NCBI RefSeq assembly: GCF_019733355.1
Contig: NZ_JAIHLQ010000006.1
Coordinates: forward strand, 124,001 to 188,000
DNA: 64,000 bases
Direction of reading: 5' to 3'
Source: Pseudomonas baetica
GTDB taxonomy: Bacteria; Pseudomonadota; Gammaproteobacteria; Pseudomonadales; Pseudomonadaceae
Every line of letters begins with the position of its first letter. The stretch's first letter is position 1. Of the stretch, positions 1 to 8,390 are shown one piece after another. The notes beneath the pieces were generated by a model that saw only the letters and a list, made by a program, of their open reading frames with translations, did not search any database and was not told where the DNA came from. The position numbers and the translations under genes are program-made.

Positions 1-1092
1 GACCAGCTCTTTGTCCCGCAGCACGTCTAAGGCCTTCTGAACGTTCGGGGTTGAGGCGTTGGCGTCGACTTGTGCGAGTTCGAGTTTACGGTTCACGGCC
101 TGAAATGTTTGATCTGAGAAGGGCACGAATGGCTGCTTGCTGATAGCACGCTCAGCCATGACCTCAAGAACCGCTTGTTGGATAGGGGAAAGCCCGTTAA
201 AGGCGCTCTCGTAGTCACTCCACACTCCTGCTTGGTGGTTCAGCGCGCCTGTGCGCAGTAGCTCGCCAAGGTTGCTGGCCTCACCTAGACCGACGCTTAC
301 CTCAGTGAGGAGCTGATTCAACATCTCAGGCCGGTGTCCAACAAGGTCGAATGCGTCAGCTAAATCCTCAACGCTAAACTGATTGCTGGATGCGAGGCGG
401 GCATTCCAGATTTCCGTTGCGAACGCGACAAAGTCTTTGCCCAGCAATGGGAATGGAGTGATGTTGGCGCCGTAGAACGGCTGCTTGCTCTTGAGCACCA
501 GGTTGGCCAACTTGTCTCTACTCGAGCCAGTGAAGACTAAGCGCAGCCCGTCGTCCCCCACGCCGCTGTTGAGGTGATCACGCGCAGCCTTGAGGGCGAA
601 CATGGTATTCAACCCACTCTCGCTGTTCAGAGCATGCTGAGCTTCGTCAATGATAAGTACGATCAATTGACCTGAGACCCGGTGAAGCACGTCCAGCGCC
701 TTTGCAAGGGTGGTGCCCGCCGGCAAGTGAGGCTTTGAGAAATCCCAGCTGAGGGTCCGTAACAGGTTGATCTTCTCGATGCCGATCTTCTTGGCGGCCT
801 TACTCATGGCGCTATCGAATTCCCCTAGGGCTGAGCCGATCACTCCAGCTATCAGTTCGGCCGGGTCAGTTTCGCGATTGGCCCAAAGGTCGACATACAC
901 TGCAAGCCAGCCCCGCGTTTCACATTCGGGGATGAAATCGTTTCTGAGGAAAGTGCTCTTGCCAGTGCGCCGAGGCGCGGCCAGGAACAGGCCTGAGCTA
1001 TAATCGACAAACGACTCACCGGCGACATCTCGTGCCAGAGATTCTGCAAGCGCAGGGCGTTGGAAGATAGGGCGTTTCTGACTGATGCTCAT
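1..1092 (-). CDS. P-loop ATPase of AAA type, C-terminus beyond window
   Basis: The minus strand is open from an ATG at 1092 to the first base of the window (364 codons, no stop), so the gene is partial at its C-terminus. Near residue 36 is a Walker A motif (AAPRRTGKST) and near residue 130 a Walker B (LIVLIIDEAQHA), followed by a sensor-like segment (LVFTGSSRDKL). This layout is that of the AAA ATPases that bind DNA or act as switches (ATPase_2/AAA_16 type). The start has a good ribosome site (GAGG seven bases upstream) and lies just downstream of an imperfect palindrome at 1106-1142. The substrate or partner is not visible; a TniB-like transposition ATPase or a defence ATPase are alternatives that the next gene to the left would decide. 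Confidence 0.8.
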   Translation of the reverse strand, partial: MSISQKRPIFQRPALAESLARDVAGESFVDYSSGLFLAAPRRTGKSTFLRNDFIPECETRGWLAVYVDLWANRETDPAELIAGVIGSALGEFDSAMSKAAKKIGIEKINLLRTLSWDFSKPHLPAGTTLAKALDVLHRVSGQLIVLIIDEAQHALNSESGLNTMFALKAARDHLNSGVGDDGLRLVFTGSSRDKLANLVLKSKQPFYGANITPFPLLGKDFVAFATEIWNARLASSNQFSVEDLADAFDLVGHRPEMLNQLLTEVSVGLGEASNLGELLRTGALNHQAGVWSDYESAFNGLSPIQQAVLEVMAERAISKQPFVPFSDQTFQAVNRKLELAQVDANASTPNVQKALDVLRDKELV

Positions 1093-1105
1093 GCTATATC
1101 CTCAA

Positions 1106-1142
1106 ATATCCGACACGCTATAATCTATAGTGTAGCGGATAT
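1106..1142. promoter_or_regulatory. Imperfect 17-bp palindrome over the ATPase promoter
   Basis: Two 17-bp arms (1106-1122 and 1126-1142) match at 14 of 17 positions around a 3-bp centre; each arm reads TATAG-GT--CGGATAT outward. It sits 14 bp upstream of the ATPase start and contains TATA-rich hexamers usable as a -10 box. This is the form of a dimeric repressor operator, probably autoregulatory. The regulator is not identified. Confidence 0.5.
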
Positions 1143-1249
1143 TTCGAGATATTCAGAGTCGGCGTCCAAAATCACCAGGCTACGGGTGAGACTCTGGTCA
1201 AGCCTCGGTATGGCGGATAGACCGCGTCGACATAAACAGCCGCGGTCGA

Positions 1250-1627
1250 TCATTGCTTTAGCGCTGCGATCAGTTGAATTGTCGCGGTTGCTTTACGGGA
1301 ACTGTGGATACACGACATTGCAACAGGTGTCACGGTGGCGACCACGACGGCGCAGCAGGCTGCCCACCCTCCAGCGACGTAAGTGCCAATTGCAGCCAAC
1401 ACCAGCCCTATAACGAAATATGCCTCACGCCTGTTGAAAATGTTGGCAAAACCTTTGTTCTTTCGGGCCATTGCTTCAAGGGTCGCTCTCAATTGCGCCT
1501 GCTCTTTAGGCTGCACCTGGTTAACCTTTTTCTTAGCCGCTGAAATGGCTTGATTCTGGTCGACGCGATAAAGCGAGTAAAACTCAGCGTTCATCCATAC
1601 GATGAAGTCTTGGGAAGGGGGGCGCAT
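1250..1627 (-). CDS. Small two-helix membrane protein, unknown function
   Basis: 125 residues: a soluble N-terminal half with a charged, helix-prone stretch (residues 28-60), then two adjacent hydrophobic segments (around residues 69-86 and 88-106) and a short basic tail. I recognise no family. The first ATG has only a weak ribosome site; an inner ATG twelve codons later is possible. It stands alone between the ATPase and a small zinc protein, all on the same strand. Confidence 0.55.
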   Translation of the reverse strand: MRPPSQDFIVWMNAEFYSLYRVDQNQAISAAKKKVNQVQPKEQAQLRATLEAMARKNKGFANIFNRREAYFVIGLVLAAIGTYVAGGWAACCAVVVATVTPVAMSCIHSSRKATATIQLIAALKQ

Positions 1628-1729
1628 TGGTGGGTTTAACTCCGTGGTGCGGGATGTGCCCGTTCTGAACAGTGCACTGCTCGCAAGATGGTCATAGGTG
1701 CTTTGCTTATGAAGCCTTAACTATGGCTT

Positions 1730-1957
1730 TTAACCGTTTCGCAGGGCACGGTCGTGCTCGATCAGTGCAGCAGCTTTCGACTTGAGGTGCCCCTCCGGCC
1801 AGGTCTCGCATTTTGACCGCAGCAAGAATCCCAGCCCGCGGAGGGTGGGTTTAGGGGTGTCGATGCCAAGATCCTGACAGACCCTGCAGGCCACGATTCC
1901 AGTATCGGGGAAGTATTTGACGATCGATGTCTTGTGGTTGCAGCAGGTGCATTCCAT
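1730..1957 (-). CDS. Small zinc-ribbon-like protein
   Basis: 75 residues with two CxxC pairs near the N-terminus (CTCC at residues 3-6 and CRVC about 21 residues later), the spacing of a small zinc ribbon. The rest is a basic helix with no motif known to me. ATG at 1957 was preferred over the upstream TTG because AAGGA lies about ten bases before it. Small proteins of this kind are common on large Pseudomonas plasmids; the function is unknown. Confidence 0.6.
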   Translation of the reverse strand: MECTCCNHKTSIVKYFPDTGIVACRVCQDLGIDTPKPTLRGLGFLLRSKCETWPEGHLKSKAAALIEHDRALRNG

Positions 1958-2028
1958 GTCCAATCATTCCTTTCAAGGCGCAAGTGCGGGTTTAGCAGGC
2001 TCCATTCACTTCACCATCCCAGGCTAGG

Positions 2029-2409
2029 TTATGGACGCTCGCCGTACTGCTTGGCGATTTCGGGGATATTGATGCGGGGTCTATTAGGGTCTTCGTTCAC
2101 AAACAGGCCGTAGATGTGAGCGCTAGTTTTAGGTCCATGTTTCTCAGCGATGTTCTTCAGCATTCGTGAGCCGTGCCAGGGTTGCAGGTACAGGTGCTCA
2201 GCCAATGCAATCGCTGCCGTAACAGCCATGTACGTAGTGAATCGCATCATCACCGACATTTGGTCAGTGACAGGCTCTAACGCTACATAGCACACCACAA
2301 AGCCCCCAACGTAGGCAGCCCAGCTTGCGGAGGCAAAGCCGATGGTGTTGAAAACCTTCCGCAACGCCTTCCGGCTTTTAGGGGCGGTTACGCTGTCCTG
2401 CACACTCAT
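2029..2409 (-). CDS. Small membrane protein, unknown function
   Basis: 126 residues from the ATG at 2409; the longer open frame back to 2520 lacks a ribosome site. Two hydrophobic segments (about residues 24-45 and 54-75) are followed by a soluble C-terminal tail of about 50 residues with a conserved look (HIYGLFVNEDPNRPRINIPE). No known family. Monocistronic; no terminator seen downstream. Confidence 0.55.
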   Translation of the reverse strand: MSVQDSVTAPKSRKALRKVFNTIGFASASWAAYVGGFVVCYVALEPVTDQMSVMMRFTTYMAVTAAIALAEHLYLQPWHGSRMLKNIAEKHGPKTSAHIYGLFVNEDPNRPRINIPEIAKQYGERP

Positions 2410-2753
2410 TGGACCATTCCAGGTAGAAAGCAATTCGGTGATGTTGCAGTCGGGCACTACGCCTTGCAACCCAACTGGGGGCTTCCTTTTTCGCACCCAG
2501 CTTTCGCTACATTCCATCAAACGCTCTTGATGCTTCAGGCTTTACCTTGGGCTGATAAGGCGCTAAGTGACGGCGGCCGGGGAGCCATTTGGACTTCCGC
2601 CCGCACATAAAGTCCGTCTTGCTCGCGCTGCCTCAGTCATCGATTCCTCAGGTGGAATTTCAAGGGTGGGGTTTGCCTTGATGACGCTGGCCCGGGCGTT
2701 AAACTGCCGTACTGAGCTACATCCTCTAAAAGCCTATGTTTGAAGGATCACCA

Positions 2754-3197
2754 ATGAAGAAAGCATTTTGGGGAATGGCACTGCTGGTTCTCGCAGCGCC
2801 GGCATTTGCGTCTACCAACGAGATCGCGATTCCGGCACTCACCCCTATCCCTTTCATCGTCAGCACTCCCGGAGACCTACTCTTCGGTGTCGTGAAGAAC
2901 TGGGGTTCCTTGGGCGATGAGAAAGGCCCGATGACTAAGCTTGCAAGCCAAGTCGCGGATCAGCTACAGGAGAGTAAATGTGCGTTTAATATCCGGGTCT
3001 CCAGAGGAACAAATGGCCGGTTAAAAGCTCAGGAGGGGGTTGCAAACCTCGCCTGTGCGCAGGCTGACGGTTCCTTGATAGTGACAGAGATGCCAGGCCT
3101 CATCTGGGACAAAGATGGGATTCTAGGACTAAAGAAAGGTGAGGTTGGCGAGAAAGGATTCTTCGTTATCACCACAGCTGCCCATATCCGCCAGTAA
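2754..3197 (+). CDS. Exported protein with signal peptide, unknown function
   Basis: 147 residues. MKKAFWGMALLVLAAPAFAS is a classical signal peptide with an AFA cleavage site near residue 19, so the mature protein of about 128 residues should be periplasmic. It has two cysteines about 50 residues apart (in SKCAFN and NLACAQ) that could form a disulphide. The start has GAAGGA nine bases upstream. It is the first plus-strand gene of the window and stands alone. No family recognised. Confidence 0.7.
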   Translation: MKKAFWGMALLVLAAPAFASTNEIAIPALTPIPFIVSTPGDLLFGVVKNWGSLGDEKGPMTKLASQVADQLQESKCAFNIRVSRGTNGRLKAQEGVANLACAQADGSLIVTEMPGLIWDKDGILGLKKGEVGEKGFFVITTAAHIRQ

Positions 3198-3251
3198 ATA
3201 GCTCACACACTAAAAGTAAATCGGGGACTGAGTGCCTGAGAACAGATTTGA

Positions 3252-3662
3252 ATGGGGGCAGAGGCAATCGCACTGTTGGGTGGGGTTTCCGATAGCGCAC
3301 TGGCTGAACAGCTTGGTATTTCGCGTCACGCTGTCAGGTACAAACGAATCGCACTTGGCATTCCTGCTTGGAGGTATAGCGCCGGGGTTTTCTGGACACC
3401 GGAGCGAATTGCTCTACTCGGGAAGGAGTCGGATTTAGTTATCGCCTTCCGATTTGGACTTACTAAAAACGCGGTAGCCCGGATGCGTGAAAAGAAGAAA
3501 GTGCCGCTGTTGCGACATCAAAAGTTCTTTGACTGGACTGAGGACGCTATAAATCAACTCGGCACTTGCTCCGATCGGCTTCTAGCTGAGCGCCTCGGGT
3601 GTAGCGTAAGCACCGTTTATTTGAAGCGGAAACGGTTAGGGGTGCCTCTCCTTTCCGCTTGA
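3252..3662 (+). CDS. Protein of three tandem helix-turn-helix repeats, probably frameshifted at its start
   Basis: The protein consists of three repeats of about 43 residues with the pattern W-x-x-E-x-I-x-LLG-x-x-SD-x-x-LA-x-x-LG-x-S-x-x-x-V-x-x-x-R-x-x-LG-(I/V)-P. Each repeat looks like a trihelical DNA-binding unit with a resolvase-like recognition helix. The first repeat lacks its FxW start in this frame, but the codons for MPENRFEW lie directly upstream in the neighbouring frame, from a GTG at 3232 with a good ribosome site. One extra G in the G5 run at 3254-3258 would join them. The true gene is therefore probably 3232-3662, either with a base-call error or with a real slippage site. The protein is related to the one at 5860-6495. 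Confidence 0.65.
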   Translation: MGAEAIALLGGVSDSALAEQLGISRHAVRYKRIALGIPAWRYSAGVFWTPERIALLGKESDLVIAFRFGLTKNAVARMREKKKVPLLRHQKFFDWTEDAINQLGTCSDRLLAERLGCSVSTVYLKRKRLGVPLLSA

Positions 3663-3687
3663 TTGTGAAGCTGCTGCGCAGGACCAC

Positions 3688-5757
3688 TCAGCACGTCAGC
3701 CCTTCGGTGTGCGCAGCTAGGCCGCCCTCCAATCCCCATTGTACAAGTGCCCCTGGAGTGGGCGTGGTAAGCCCGTGCGCCGCGCGGTAGGCCTTGAATG
3801 CCTTGAAGCTGACGGGCAAGCGGAACCTCAGTGTCAGACCTGCCCATGGGTTCCGAATCCTACTTAGAGGATCCAGTCGGGTGAGGATGTGGTTCCCCGT
3901 GTAGATATCCAATCCTCGGGAATGAAGTTCAGCCGGGATGTCTGCAAGAGAAAGGCCGGTAAGGACCTTGATGTCGTGGATGGTGTCGGTACTCACGGTG
4001 ATGAACAGATTGGCCTGCACGTGCTCCCCAGGCTGAAGGTAGCAATCCCACTGAAATGCCGCTCTGTTAGTGACACCAATGAAGTGCTCCAGGCGCACCT
4101 TGTCGCGGCGGTCGGGGGCGTGCTGCTTGCTGGGTGGCTCGTAGATATACCCAATGTGTCGCATGTTGGTGCCGTTCACGCCCATCATTGGGCGGCCACT
4201 CTCCGTACGAGGCAGACGGAATCGTGCATGGTTGGCTAGCAGTAGGTCATCCAGGATCGCGGGCAGATTCTTGGCCACGGCCTTGTAGAACCATTCCTGC
4301 ACTTGAATCTGCCGGTGAGCGTAGTCTGCAGCTGCAAGGCCCCGGATAATTTCGACCTGGTTGTGACGTGCCGTGTAGTGGGCGTCAGCGATGATGCGCT
4401 CCGGGGTGTCCAGGGTGTTCATCGCAATCGACTTCAATTCAGCCACGAACAGCCCCTTGCCCGGCTCGCCGTGGTTCATGGTCAGTTCGCCTTGCCCATC
4501 CATGCCAATCTGGAGCTGGCCGGCCTGTATCACTGTCTCAGGGATGTACAGGCATTCCGCGGGCACTGCGGCGGCGAATCGATCTTCCATCCAGAGGTTC
4601 GGATTGGCGCACGTTTCCCACTGTGGCTCAGTTTGATAGAACCATGCGGCCGTCAGATCCTTGCTGGCGCGTGTAACCAGATCCAGCTTTCGGCCAGCAA
4701 GCGCTGGGAGCTGATCACCACTCTCTGCAAGTTTGTGCCCGAGGCTCAACATTGAACCTGTTGCGAGCAATGGCTCGGACTTGCCTTGGTCGAAGTAGCG
4801 TGCGCGGCATTGGTCGATAAACAGCTGAAGCCAGAGCAACTCGCGGTCATCCAGCTCGCTGATGTCCGCCAGGACCGGCAGTCCGGCCGCGGCGGGTAGG
4901 TTGGTTGCGCGCGGCTCACTCTCCAGGGCTGTCCGGCCCCGGTCCATCCACTGAATCTTGAGCAGGGAATAGGGAAAGTGACTGCCATCGATACGCTGGG
5001 CGTTGAACCGATCGTTGCGTGCCTGCATGCGTTCTTCTTGGAGAGGGTGCTCGAACTTGCCTTTGTCGGTCAGCGCCAGGATGCGTGAGCCGGTGCGCAC
5101 CACCATGACGAAGTAACTACTAGCGATGCTTTTGCCTCGGATGACACACAGGGAGAACCCCGTGGGTATTTGGTGGGCATGAACCAGCAGGTCTTCGATA
5201 CGTCCGATGTCGTAGATGTTTCGTCCAAGCTTCGCTTCCCCTGCTGGGGCCGGAACACCGTCCTTGATCATTAGGCGTGTCAGCCGGTCGATGCTGTGAA
5301 GCGCGTCGAGGCCAACACCTCCGGCCTGTGTAGCGACAAACTCCAGTGTCTCAGCGGAGAGTGCTGATCTGTCCAGATTTCGGTAGAAGGCCAGTGAGCC
5401 TTGAGCATAGTCCAGGTACTCATCATGTAGCCTGCCTATGGCTGAATCTGCGAACAGTGCATCCAGTTCGCTCATAGCCTCCAGCATGGTTGATATGCGT
5501 TCTGAGCCGCTCCGGTACTCACTGAGGGGAAAGGTCGCCGCTCTGGCATAGAGGGGCATCTGTGAGCGTATGAGCAGGGTGACGATGGCTTCGTCCCCTG
5601 TCTTGATCGCCGCGTTGATTTCTTTGTTGGCGTAGTAGAGGCTAAAGCCATCTAAGTCCGAACCAAAACTGAGGCTCTCAACTGGCTTACCGGTCAGGCG
5701 TTCCCACAGCACAAGTGCTGTTTCGCCGGGTCGCTGGGGCAGGGTGTATTGGCTCAT
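3688..5757 (-). CDS. Large protein of unknown function (689 aa)
   Basis: 689 residues, soluble, no signal peptide, no membrane segment and no nucleotide-binding motif that I can see. Composition is ordinary and the codon usage matches the neighbours, so it is a real gene. The C-terminal third contains a beta-rich stretch (VNGTNMRHIGYIYEPP and following). It has its own promoter-like element (5811-5843) of the type shared by seven units of this region, with TATAAC inside it, 54 bp before the ATG. Its stop lies 25 bp from that of the helix-turn-helix repeat gene, read convergently. No function is proposed. Confidence 0.8.
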   Translation of the reverse strand: MSQYTLPQRPGETALVLWERLTGKPVESLSFGSDLDGFSLYYANKEINAAIKTGDEAIVTLLIRSQMPLYARAATFPLSEYRSGSERISTMLEAMSELDALFADSAIGRLHDEYLDYAQGSLAFYRNLDRSALSAETLEFVATQAGGVGLDALHSIDRLTRLMIKDGVPAPAGEAKLGRNIYDIGRIEDLLVHAHQIPTGFSLCVIRGKSIASSYFVMVVRTGSRILALTDKGKFEHPLQEERMQARNDRFNAQRIDGSHFPYSLLKIQWMDRGRTALESEPRATNLPAAAGLPVLADISELDDRELLWLQLFIDQCRARYFDQGKSEPLLATGSMLSLGHKLAESGDQLPALAGRKLDLVTRASKDLTAAWFYQTEPQWETCANPNLWMEDRFAAAVPAECLYIPETVIQAGQLQIGMDGQGELTMNHGEPGKGLFVAELKSIAMNTLDTPERIIADAHYTARHNQVEIIRGLAAADYAHRQIQVQEWFYKAVAKNLPAILDDLLLANHARFRLPRTESGRPMMGVNGTNMRHIGYIYEPPSKQHAPDRRDKVRLEHFIGVTNRAAFQWDCYLQPGEHVQANLFITVSTDTIHDIKVLTGLSLADIPAELHSRGLDIYTGNHILTRLDPLSRIRNPWAGLTLRFRLPVSFKAFKAYRAAHGLTTPTPGALVQWGLEGGLAAHTEGLTC

Positions 5758-5810
5758 GCATGGACTCGCTGGATCGTTGGGTGTGCCCTCGAGGGGCTTC
5801 TACAATGAGT

Positions 5811-5843
5811 CCAGTCTGATGTTATAGCTGGCGTGCCAGAACC
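5811..5843 (-). promoter_or_regulatory. Shared bipartite promoter-like element, copy 1
   Basis: On the minus strand GGTTCTGGCAC is followed after 19 nt by TGG (positions 31-33 of the element). The hexamer at positions 26-31 is CAGACT, placed 17 nt after TTCTGG as a -10 box would be. It lies 54 bp upstream of the start at 5757. See the finding on the seven copies. Confidence 0.65.
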
Positions 5844-5859
5844 TAATGCGTTATCGGCG

Positions 5860-6495
5860 TTACTCTGCGAGGTGAGATATGTTCTGGACCTCCCTTGGGC
5901 GCGTAGCGTTAATGCTTTCTGTGTAAGGTGGGATGCCTGCCTTTTTGCGCCTGAGCCAAACGCAGGCGGTAGTGACCCCAAAGCGCCTGGCCAGATTAGA
6001 ATCTGTGTCCTTACCCAGCAGATCATTGAGTTCCTCACTGGGGTGACCAAACTCAACGGTTGCGCCGATCCCGAGCCTTCGCCTGTATGCACTGATAGTC
6101 GGGGCTGATACACCCACAGCCTTAGCGATCTTTGCGTCAGAGACCTTTCCAAGACGCGTCAGATATTCTGCAGGGAGCTCGAAAGCTTCGGTAGGCACAT
6201 TGAGGGGCGGGATCGAGCTTCGAGTTCTTCTTGAGGTAACTGTGGATTTGGGGATGCCGAGTTTGTAGGCGAGTGATTGGTCGCACATCTTACCCAGTAA
6301 GGCTAAGTGCTCTTCCGTCCACACTTTATTCCCCGACCTCGTCTTGATGCCCCGGGCTTTGCGCGCCTGGAATACTGCCGATTTTGTGATCCGAAGTTGG
6401 GCCGCCACTTCCTTGTCGGTTAGTCTGCCAAGCAGGGCTACGGCTGCTGGCGTCCAAATGGAATCCGCGTTCCTTGCGTCATTGTCGTTTGCCAT
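5860..6495 (-). CDS. Protein of four tandem helix-turn-helix repeats
   Basis: 211 residues made of four repeats of 43-47 residues: each has (W/L)-x-x-E/A-x-L-x-LLG-x-x-(S/T)D-x-x-(L/I)A-x-x-x-G(I/V)-x-x-x-x-V-x-x-R-R-x-x-GI-P. The repeats are homologous to those of 3252-3662. Each is a likely trihelical DNA-binding unit, so the whole should wrap several contiguous sites on DNA. No enzymatic domain is attached. The start has GGA about eight bases upstream. A decayed copy of its C-terminal repeat lies at about 6655-6715. Probable role: sequence-specific DNA-binding or regulatory protein (inference). Confidence 0.75.
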   Translation of the reverse strand: MANDNDARNADSIWTPAAVALLGRLTDKEVAAQLRITKSAVFQARKARGIKTRSGNKVWTEEHLALLGKMCDQSLAYKLGIPKSTVTSRRTRSSIPPLNVPTEAFELPAEYLTRLGKVSDAKIAKAVGVSAPTISAYRRRLGIGATVEFGHPSEELNDLLGKDTDSNLARRFGVTTACVWLRRKKAGIPPYTESINATRPREVQNISHLAE

Positions 6496-6654
6496 CTTGG
6501 ATCCAAGTCTAAGTGGATAGGCAAAGTTTAACGCCGATTTTGCAGGGGGCTAGCCAAACCGGGTCTATGAAAATCCCCGGCTTGCCGGAGGAGCTAGTTG
6601 AGGCCGATATGCCTAGCCGTTACAGCGGGCCGATTCCAAGGTCAGGGCTGTGAT

Positions 6655-6715
6655 TTTCATAGTGAACGTGAATGGGGGATTTCCCATCTTGCGTCGAAGC
6701 CAGACACAGGCCCCA
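6655..6715 (-). pseudogene. Decayed fragment of the helix-turn-helix repeat gene
   Basis: Reading the minus strand here gives GACVWLRRKMGNPPFT, close to TTACVWLRRKKAGIPPYT at the end of the last repeat of the gene at 5860-6495; the DNA is also alike over some 45 bp. No complete frame surrounds it. It is a remnant of a duplicated copy. Confidence 0.45.
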
Positions 6716-6785
6716 TGCCAGAGATGGGGATTCGAGATCCCCACCCTATCGGTTCCCACCGGTGGATAGTCGGCAAGGCTCGTGT

Positions 6786-7013
6786 TCAGGAACCGTAGCC
6801 AGACAGTGTGTAGATGGTCTCCCATTTCTCAGCGCAGTCATCGCACGAAGTCTGTTGACCGATGAAGTCCCCGCCGAATGTGAAGTCGGTACCGGACAAG
6901 GTCACGTTAGATGATGCACACCACGGGCAAGCAAACCCAGCCGGATGATTGATGTAGACGTGATCGGTAACAGGCTTTTCTACGCGTTTGAGCGTACCCG
7001 CACCCTCGATCAC
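6786..7013 (-). CDS. Small zinc-finger-like protein
   Basis: 75 residues with CPWC (about residues 29-32) and CDDC (about residues 57-60), spaced as in a treble-clef or zinc-ribbon fold, and a tryptophan-containing C-terminus. Its GTG start overlaps the stop of the 236-residue gene by the sequence GTGA, so the two are translationally coupled and driven from the element at 7745-7777. Function unknown. Confidence 0.7.
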   Translation of the reverse strand: MIEGAGTLKRVEKPVTDHVYINHPAGFACPWCASSNVTLSGTDFTFGGDFIGQQTSCDDCAEKWETIYTLSGYGS

Positions 7014-7720
7014 GCCGCAGCCTCTTGTTTGTAGTCATTTCTGATCCGAACCGCCTCAGGGATCAGCACCTCAAACGTATAACCTGGATCTGCACTGAAT
7101 TTGGTGGTGTCTCCGCGCGCTGTTGCGATTCGGCTTGCATAGTCCTTTGCCTGTTCGAATTGCAGGACTGAGAAATAGGATTGCTCTTTAATGTTGGTGT
7201 TCGAGATGTCAGTACACAGCACTGCGGTACCGCCGTGGTTGTTGCTTAGGCCAAAGGTCATCACCACGTAGCGCGGCTCGCCTGCGGGGCGGTAGACCTG
7301 ACCATCGATGAGGATGAGGGTTTTAGCCCAGCCGTGAAGGTAGTCAGCGATGGCCACCTTCCCCTCACTCACAGAAACGAAGATGCCTAAATCGTGGCGG
7401 CTCATGCTGACGCTGTCGGTCACTAGCGAGAGTTCTGTCCCCGGAGCAGCGTAGTCGTAGTCAGTACCGCCCGATGTGCGCGCCTGGCGCGAACAACCGT
7501 ACACGCTGCAGGAGGTCCAGAGTTGACCGTCAAACCAGCGGTACTCGATTGGCGGCTCGCTGCTATTGCTGGCGCTGATGATTGCAACCGGCGCGGCCTC
7601 GCGCGGGATCTCGCGGAGGTTTACAACCTCAAGTCCATCGTCGAACCGAGCGCGGCGGGGATTGCGACAGCGTGGCGGGATGATGTTTTCGACGTAGGTG
7701 TATTTGACGGTGAGTTGCAT
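7010..7720 (-). CDS. Protein of unknown function (236 aa)
   Basis: 236 residues, no signal peptide or membrane segment. Mostly beta-rich, with a run of Tyr/Asp/Gly, and two cysteines (SCSVYGCS) in the middle. First gene of a two-gene unit with the zinc protein at 6786-7013. The ATG is preceded by AGGGAG. Its promoter-like element (7745-7777) belongs to the seven-copy set. I do not recognise a family. Confidence 0.75.
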   Translation of the reverse strand: MQLTVKYTYVENIIPPRCRNPRRARFDDGLEVVNLREIPREAAPVAIISASNSSEPPIEYRWFDGQLWTSCSVYGCSRQARTSGGTDYDYAAPGTELSLVTDSVSMSRHDLGIFVSVSEGKVAIADYLHGWAKTLILIDGQVYRPAGEPRYVVMTFGLSNNHGGTAVLCTDISNTNIKEQSYFSVLQFEQAKDYASRIATARGDTTKFSADPGYTFEVLIPEAVRIRNDYKQEAAA

Positions 7721-7744
7721 GGGGAGCTCCCTTTGAAGTTGGTA

Positions 7745-7777
7745 CCAGGATGCCTCGAGCTCCTGCGTGCCAGAACC
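7745..7777 (-). promoter_or_regulatory. Shared bipartite promoter-like element, copy 2
   Basis: GGTTCTGGCAC then TGG at element positions 31-33; positions 26-31 are CATCCT. It lies 25 bp upstream of the start at 7720. Confidence 0.6.
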
Positions 7778-7835
7778 AGCGAGATAGCGAATGGGGCAGG
7801 CGGGGTGTACTCAGCCTACAGGCCGTCAATCGGGC

Positions 7836-8192
7836 TTATGAATCCAGAGATTCGATGTCGATGGGCTTTGTATCTTTGTTGATCAAGTCCAGTAAATCGC
7901 GGGCTGACATGCACATGACCTCGGAATCATCGTCCTCACGGTAAATGCCGATCAGGTTTTCATCCCAGTCCTGTTCATCGGGCACATCTGAGCCACACTC
8001 CGACGTAAGAAGCATGTAGAACTCGCCTGCGTTGCGACGCATAGCCAAGCAGCCCCCGCCAGTCTCAACGACCTCAAACCCATCCAGCCCCGTGAATTTG
8101 AGAGACCCATCAGCACCAGCAATCGATTTGAAATCGGAGAGGGCGAAACCTGCACCAGTCAGTGCCTGCTGGTTTTCGAGGAGGGTTGGCAT
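7836..8192 (-). CDS. Small acidic protein of unknown function
   Basis: 118 residues from the ATG at 8192, chosen because GGAG lies seven bases before it; the frame runs on upstream to 8339 without any start signal and across the promoter element. The protein is acidic (pairs such as EDDDSE near the C-terminus) and soluble. Its element at 8233-8265 is the clearest of the seven. No family recognised. Confidence 0.7.
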   Translation of the reverse strand: MPTLLENQQALTGAGFALSDFKSIAGADGSLKFTGLDGFEVVETGGGCLAMRRNAGEFYMLLTSECGSDVPDEQDWDENLIGIYREDDDSEVMCMSARDLLDLINKDTKPIDIESLDS

Positions 8193-8232
8193 GTGTGGCT
8201 CCAGTAGAGGGCGAGTTCGTTTTTGATGGGAT

Positions 8233-8265
8233 CCATTGTCGGGGCGGTTTGGGTGTGCCAGAACC
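8233..8265 (-). promoter_or_regulatory. Shared bipartite promoter-like element, copy 3
   Basis: GGTTCTGGCAC then TGG at positions 31-33; the -10-like hexamer is GACAAT. The start codon at 8192 follows 40 bp later. Confidence 0.65.
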
Positions 8266-8329
8266 TCGGCGCCCTTCGAAAATCGGCCGAATCCGCTGAT
8301 GGGGAGCGATTCATCCCAAGAATGCCAAA

Positions 8330-8349
8330 GGCCCAGCATAAGCTGGGCC
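8330..8349 (-). terminator. Hairpin terminator after the DnaJ-zinc-finger gene
   Basis: Perfect 8-bp stem GGCCCAGC / GCTGGGCC with a 4-base loop, followed on the minus strand by TTT. It ends the transcript of the gene at 8391-10271 and shields the next promoter element. Confidence 0.6.
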
Positions 8350-8390
8350 TCAGGTGTTCTGTGTTGTGCTCGTAGGTGCCGATAGCGTGC

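Noticed and set aside
4303..4755. Plus-strand 150-residue frame and several others inside 3688-5757
   Set aside because: They are shadows of the 689-residue gene, which has normal codon use over its full length.
6613..6825. A 70-residue minus-strand gene
   Set aside because: Only its middle is similar to the helix-turn-helix repeat; no ribosome site. Kept as a pseudogene fragment instead.
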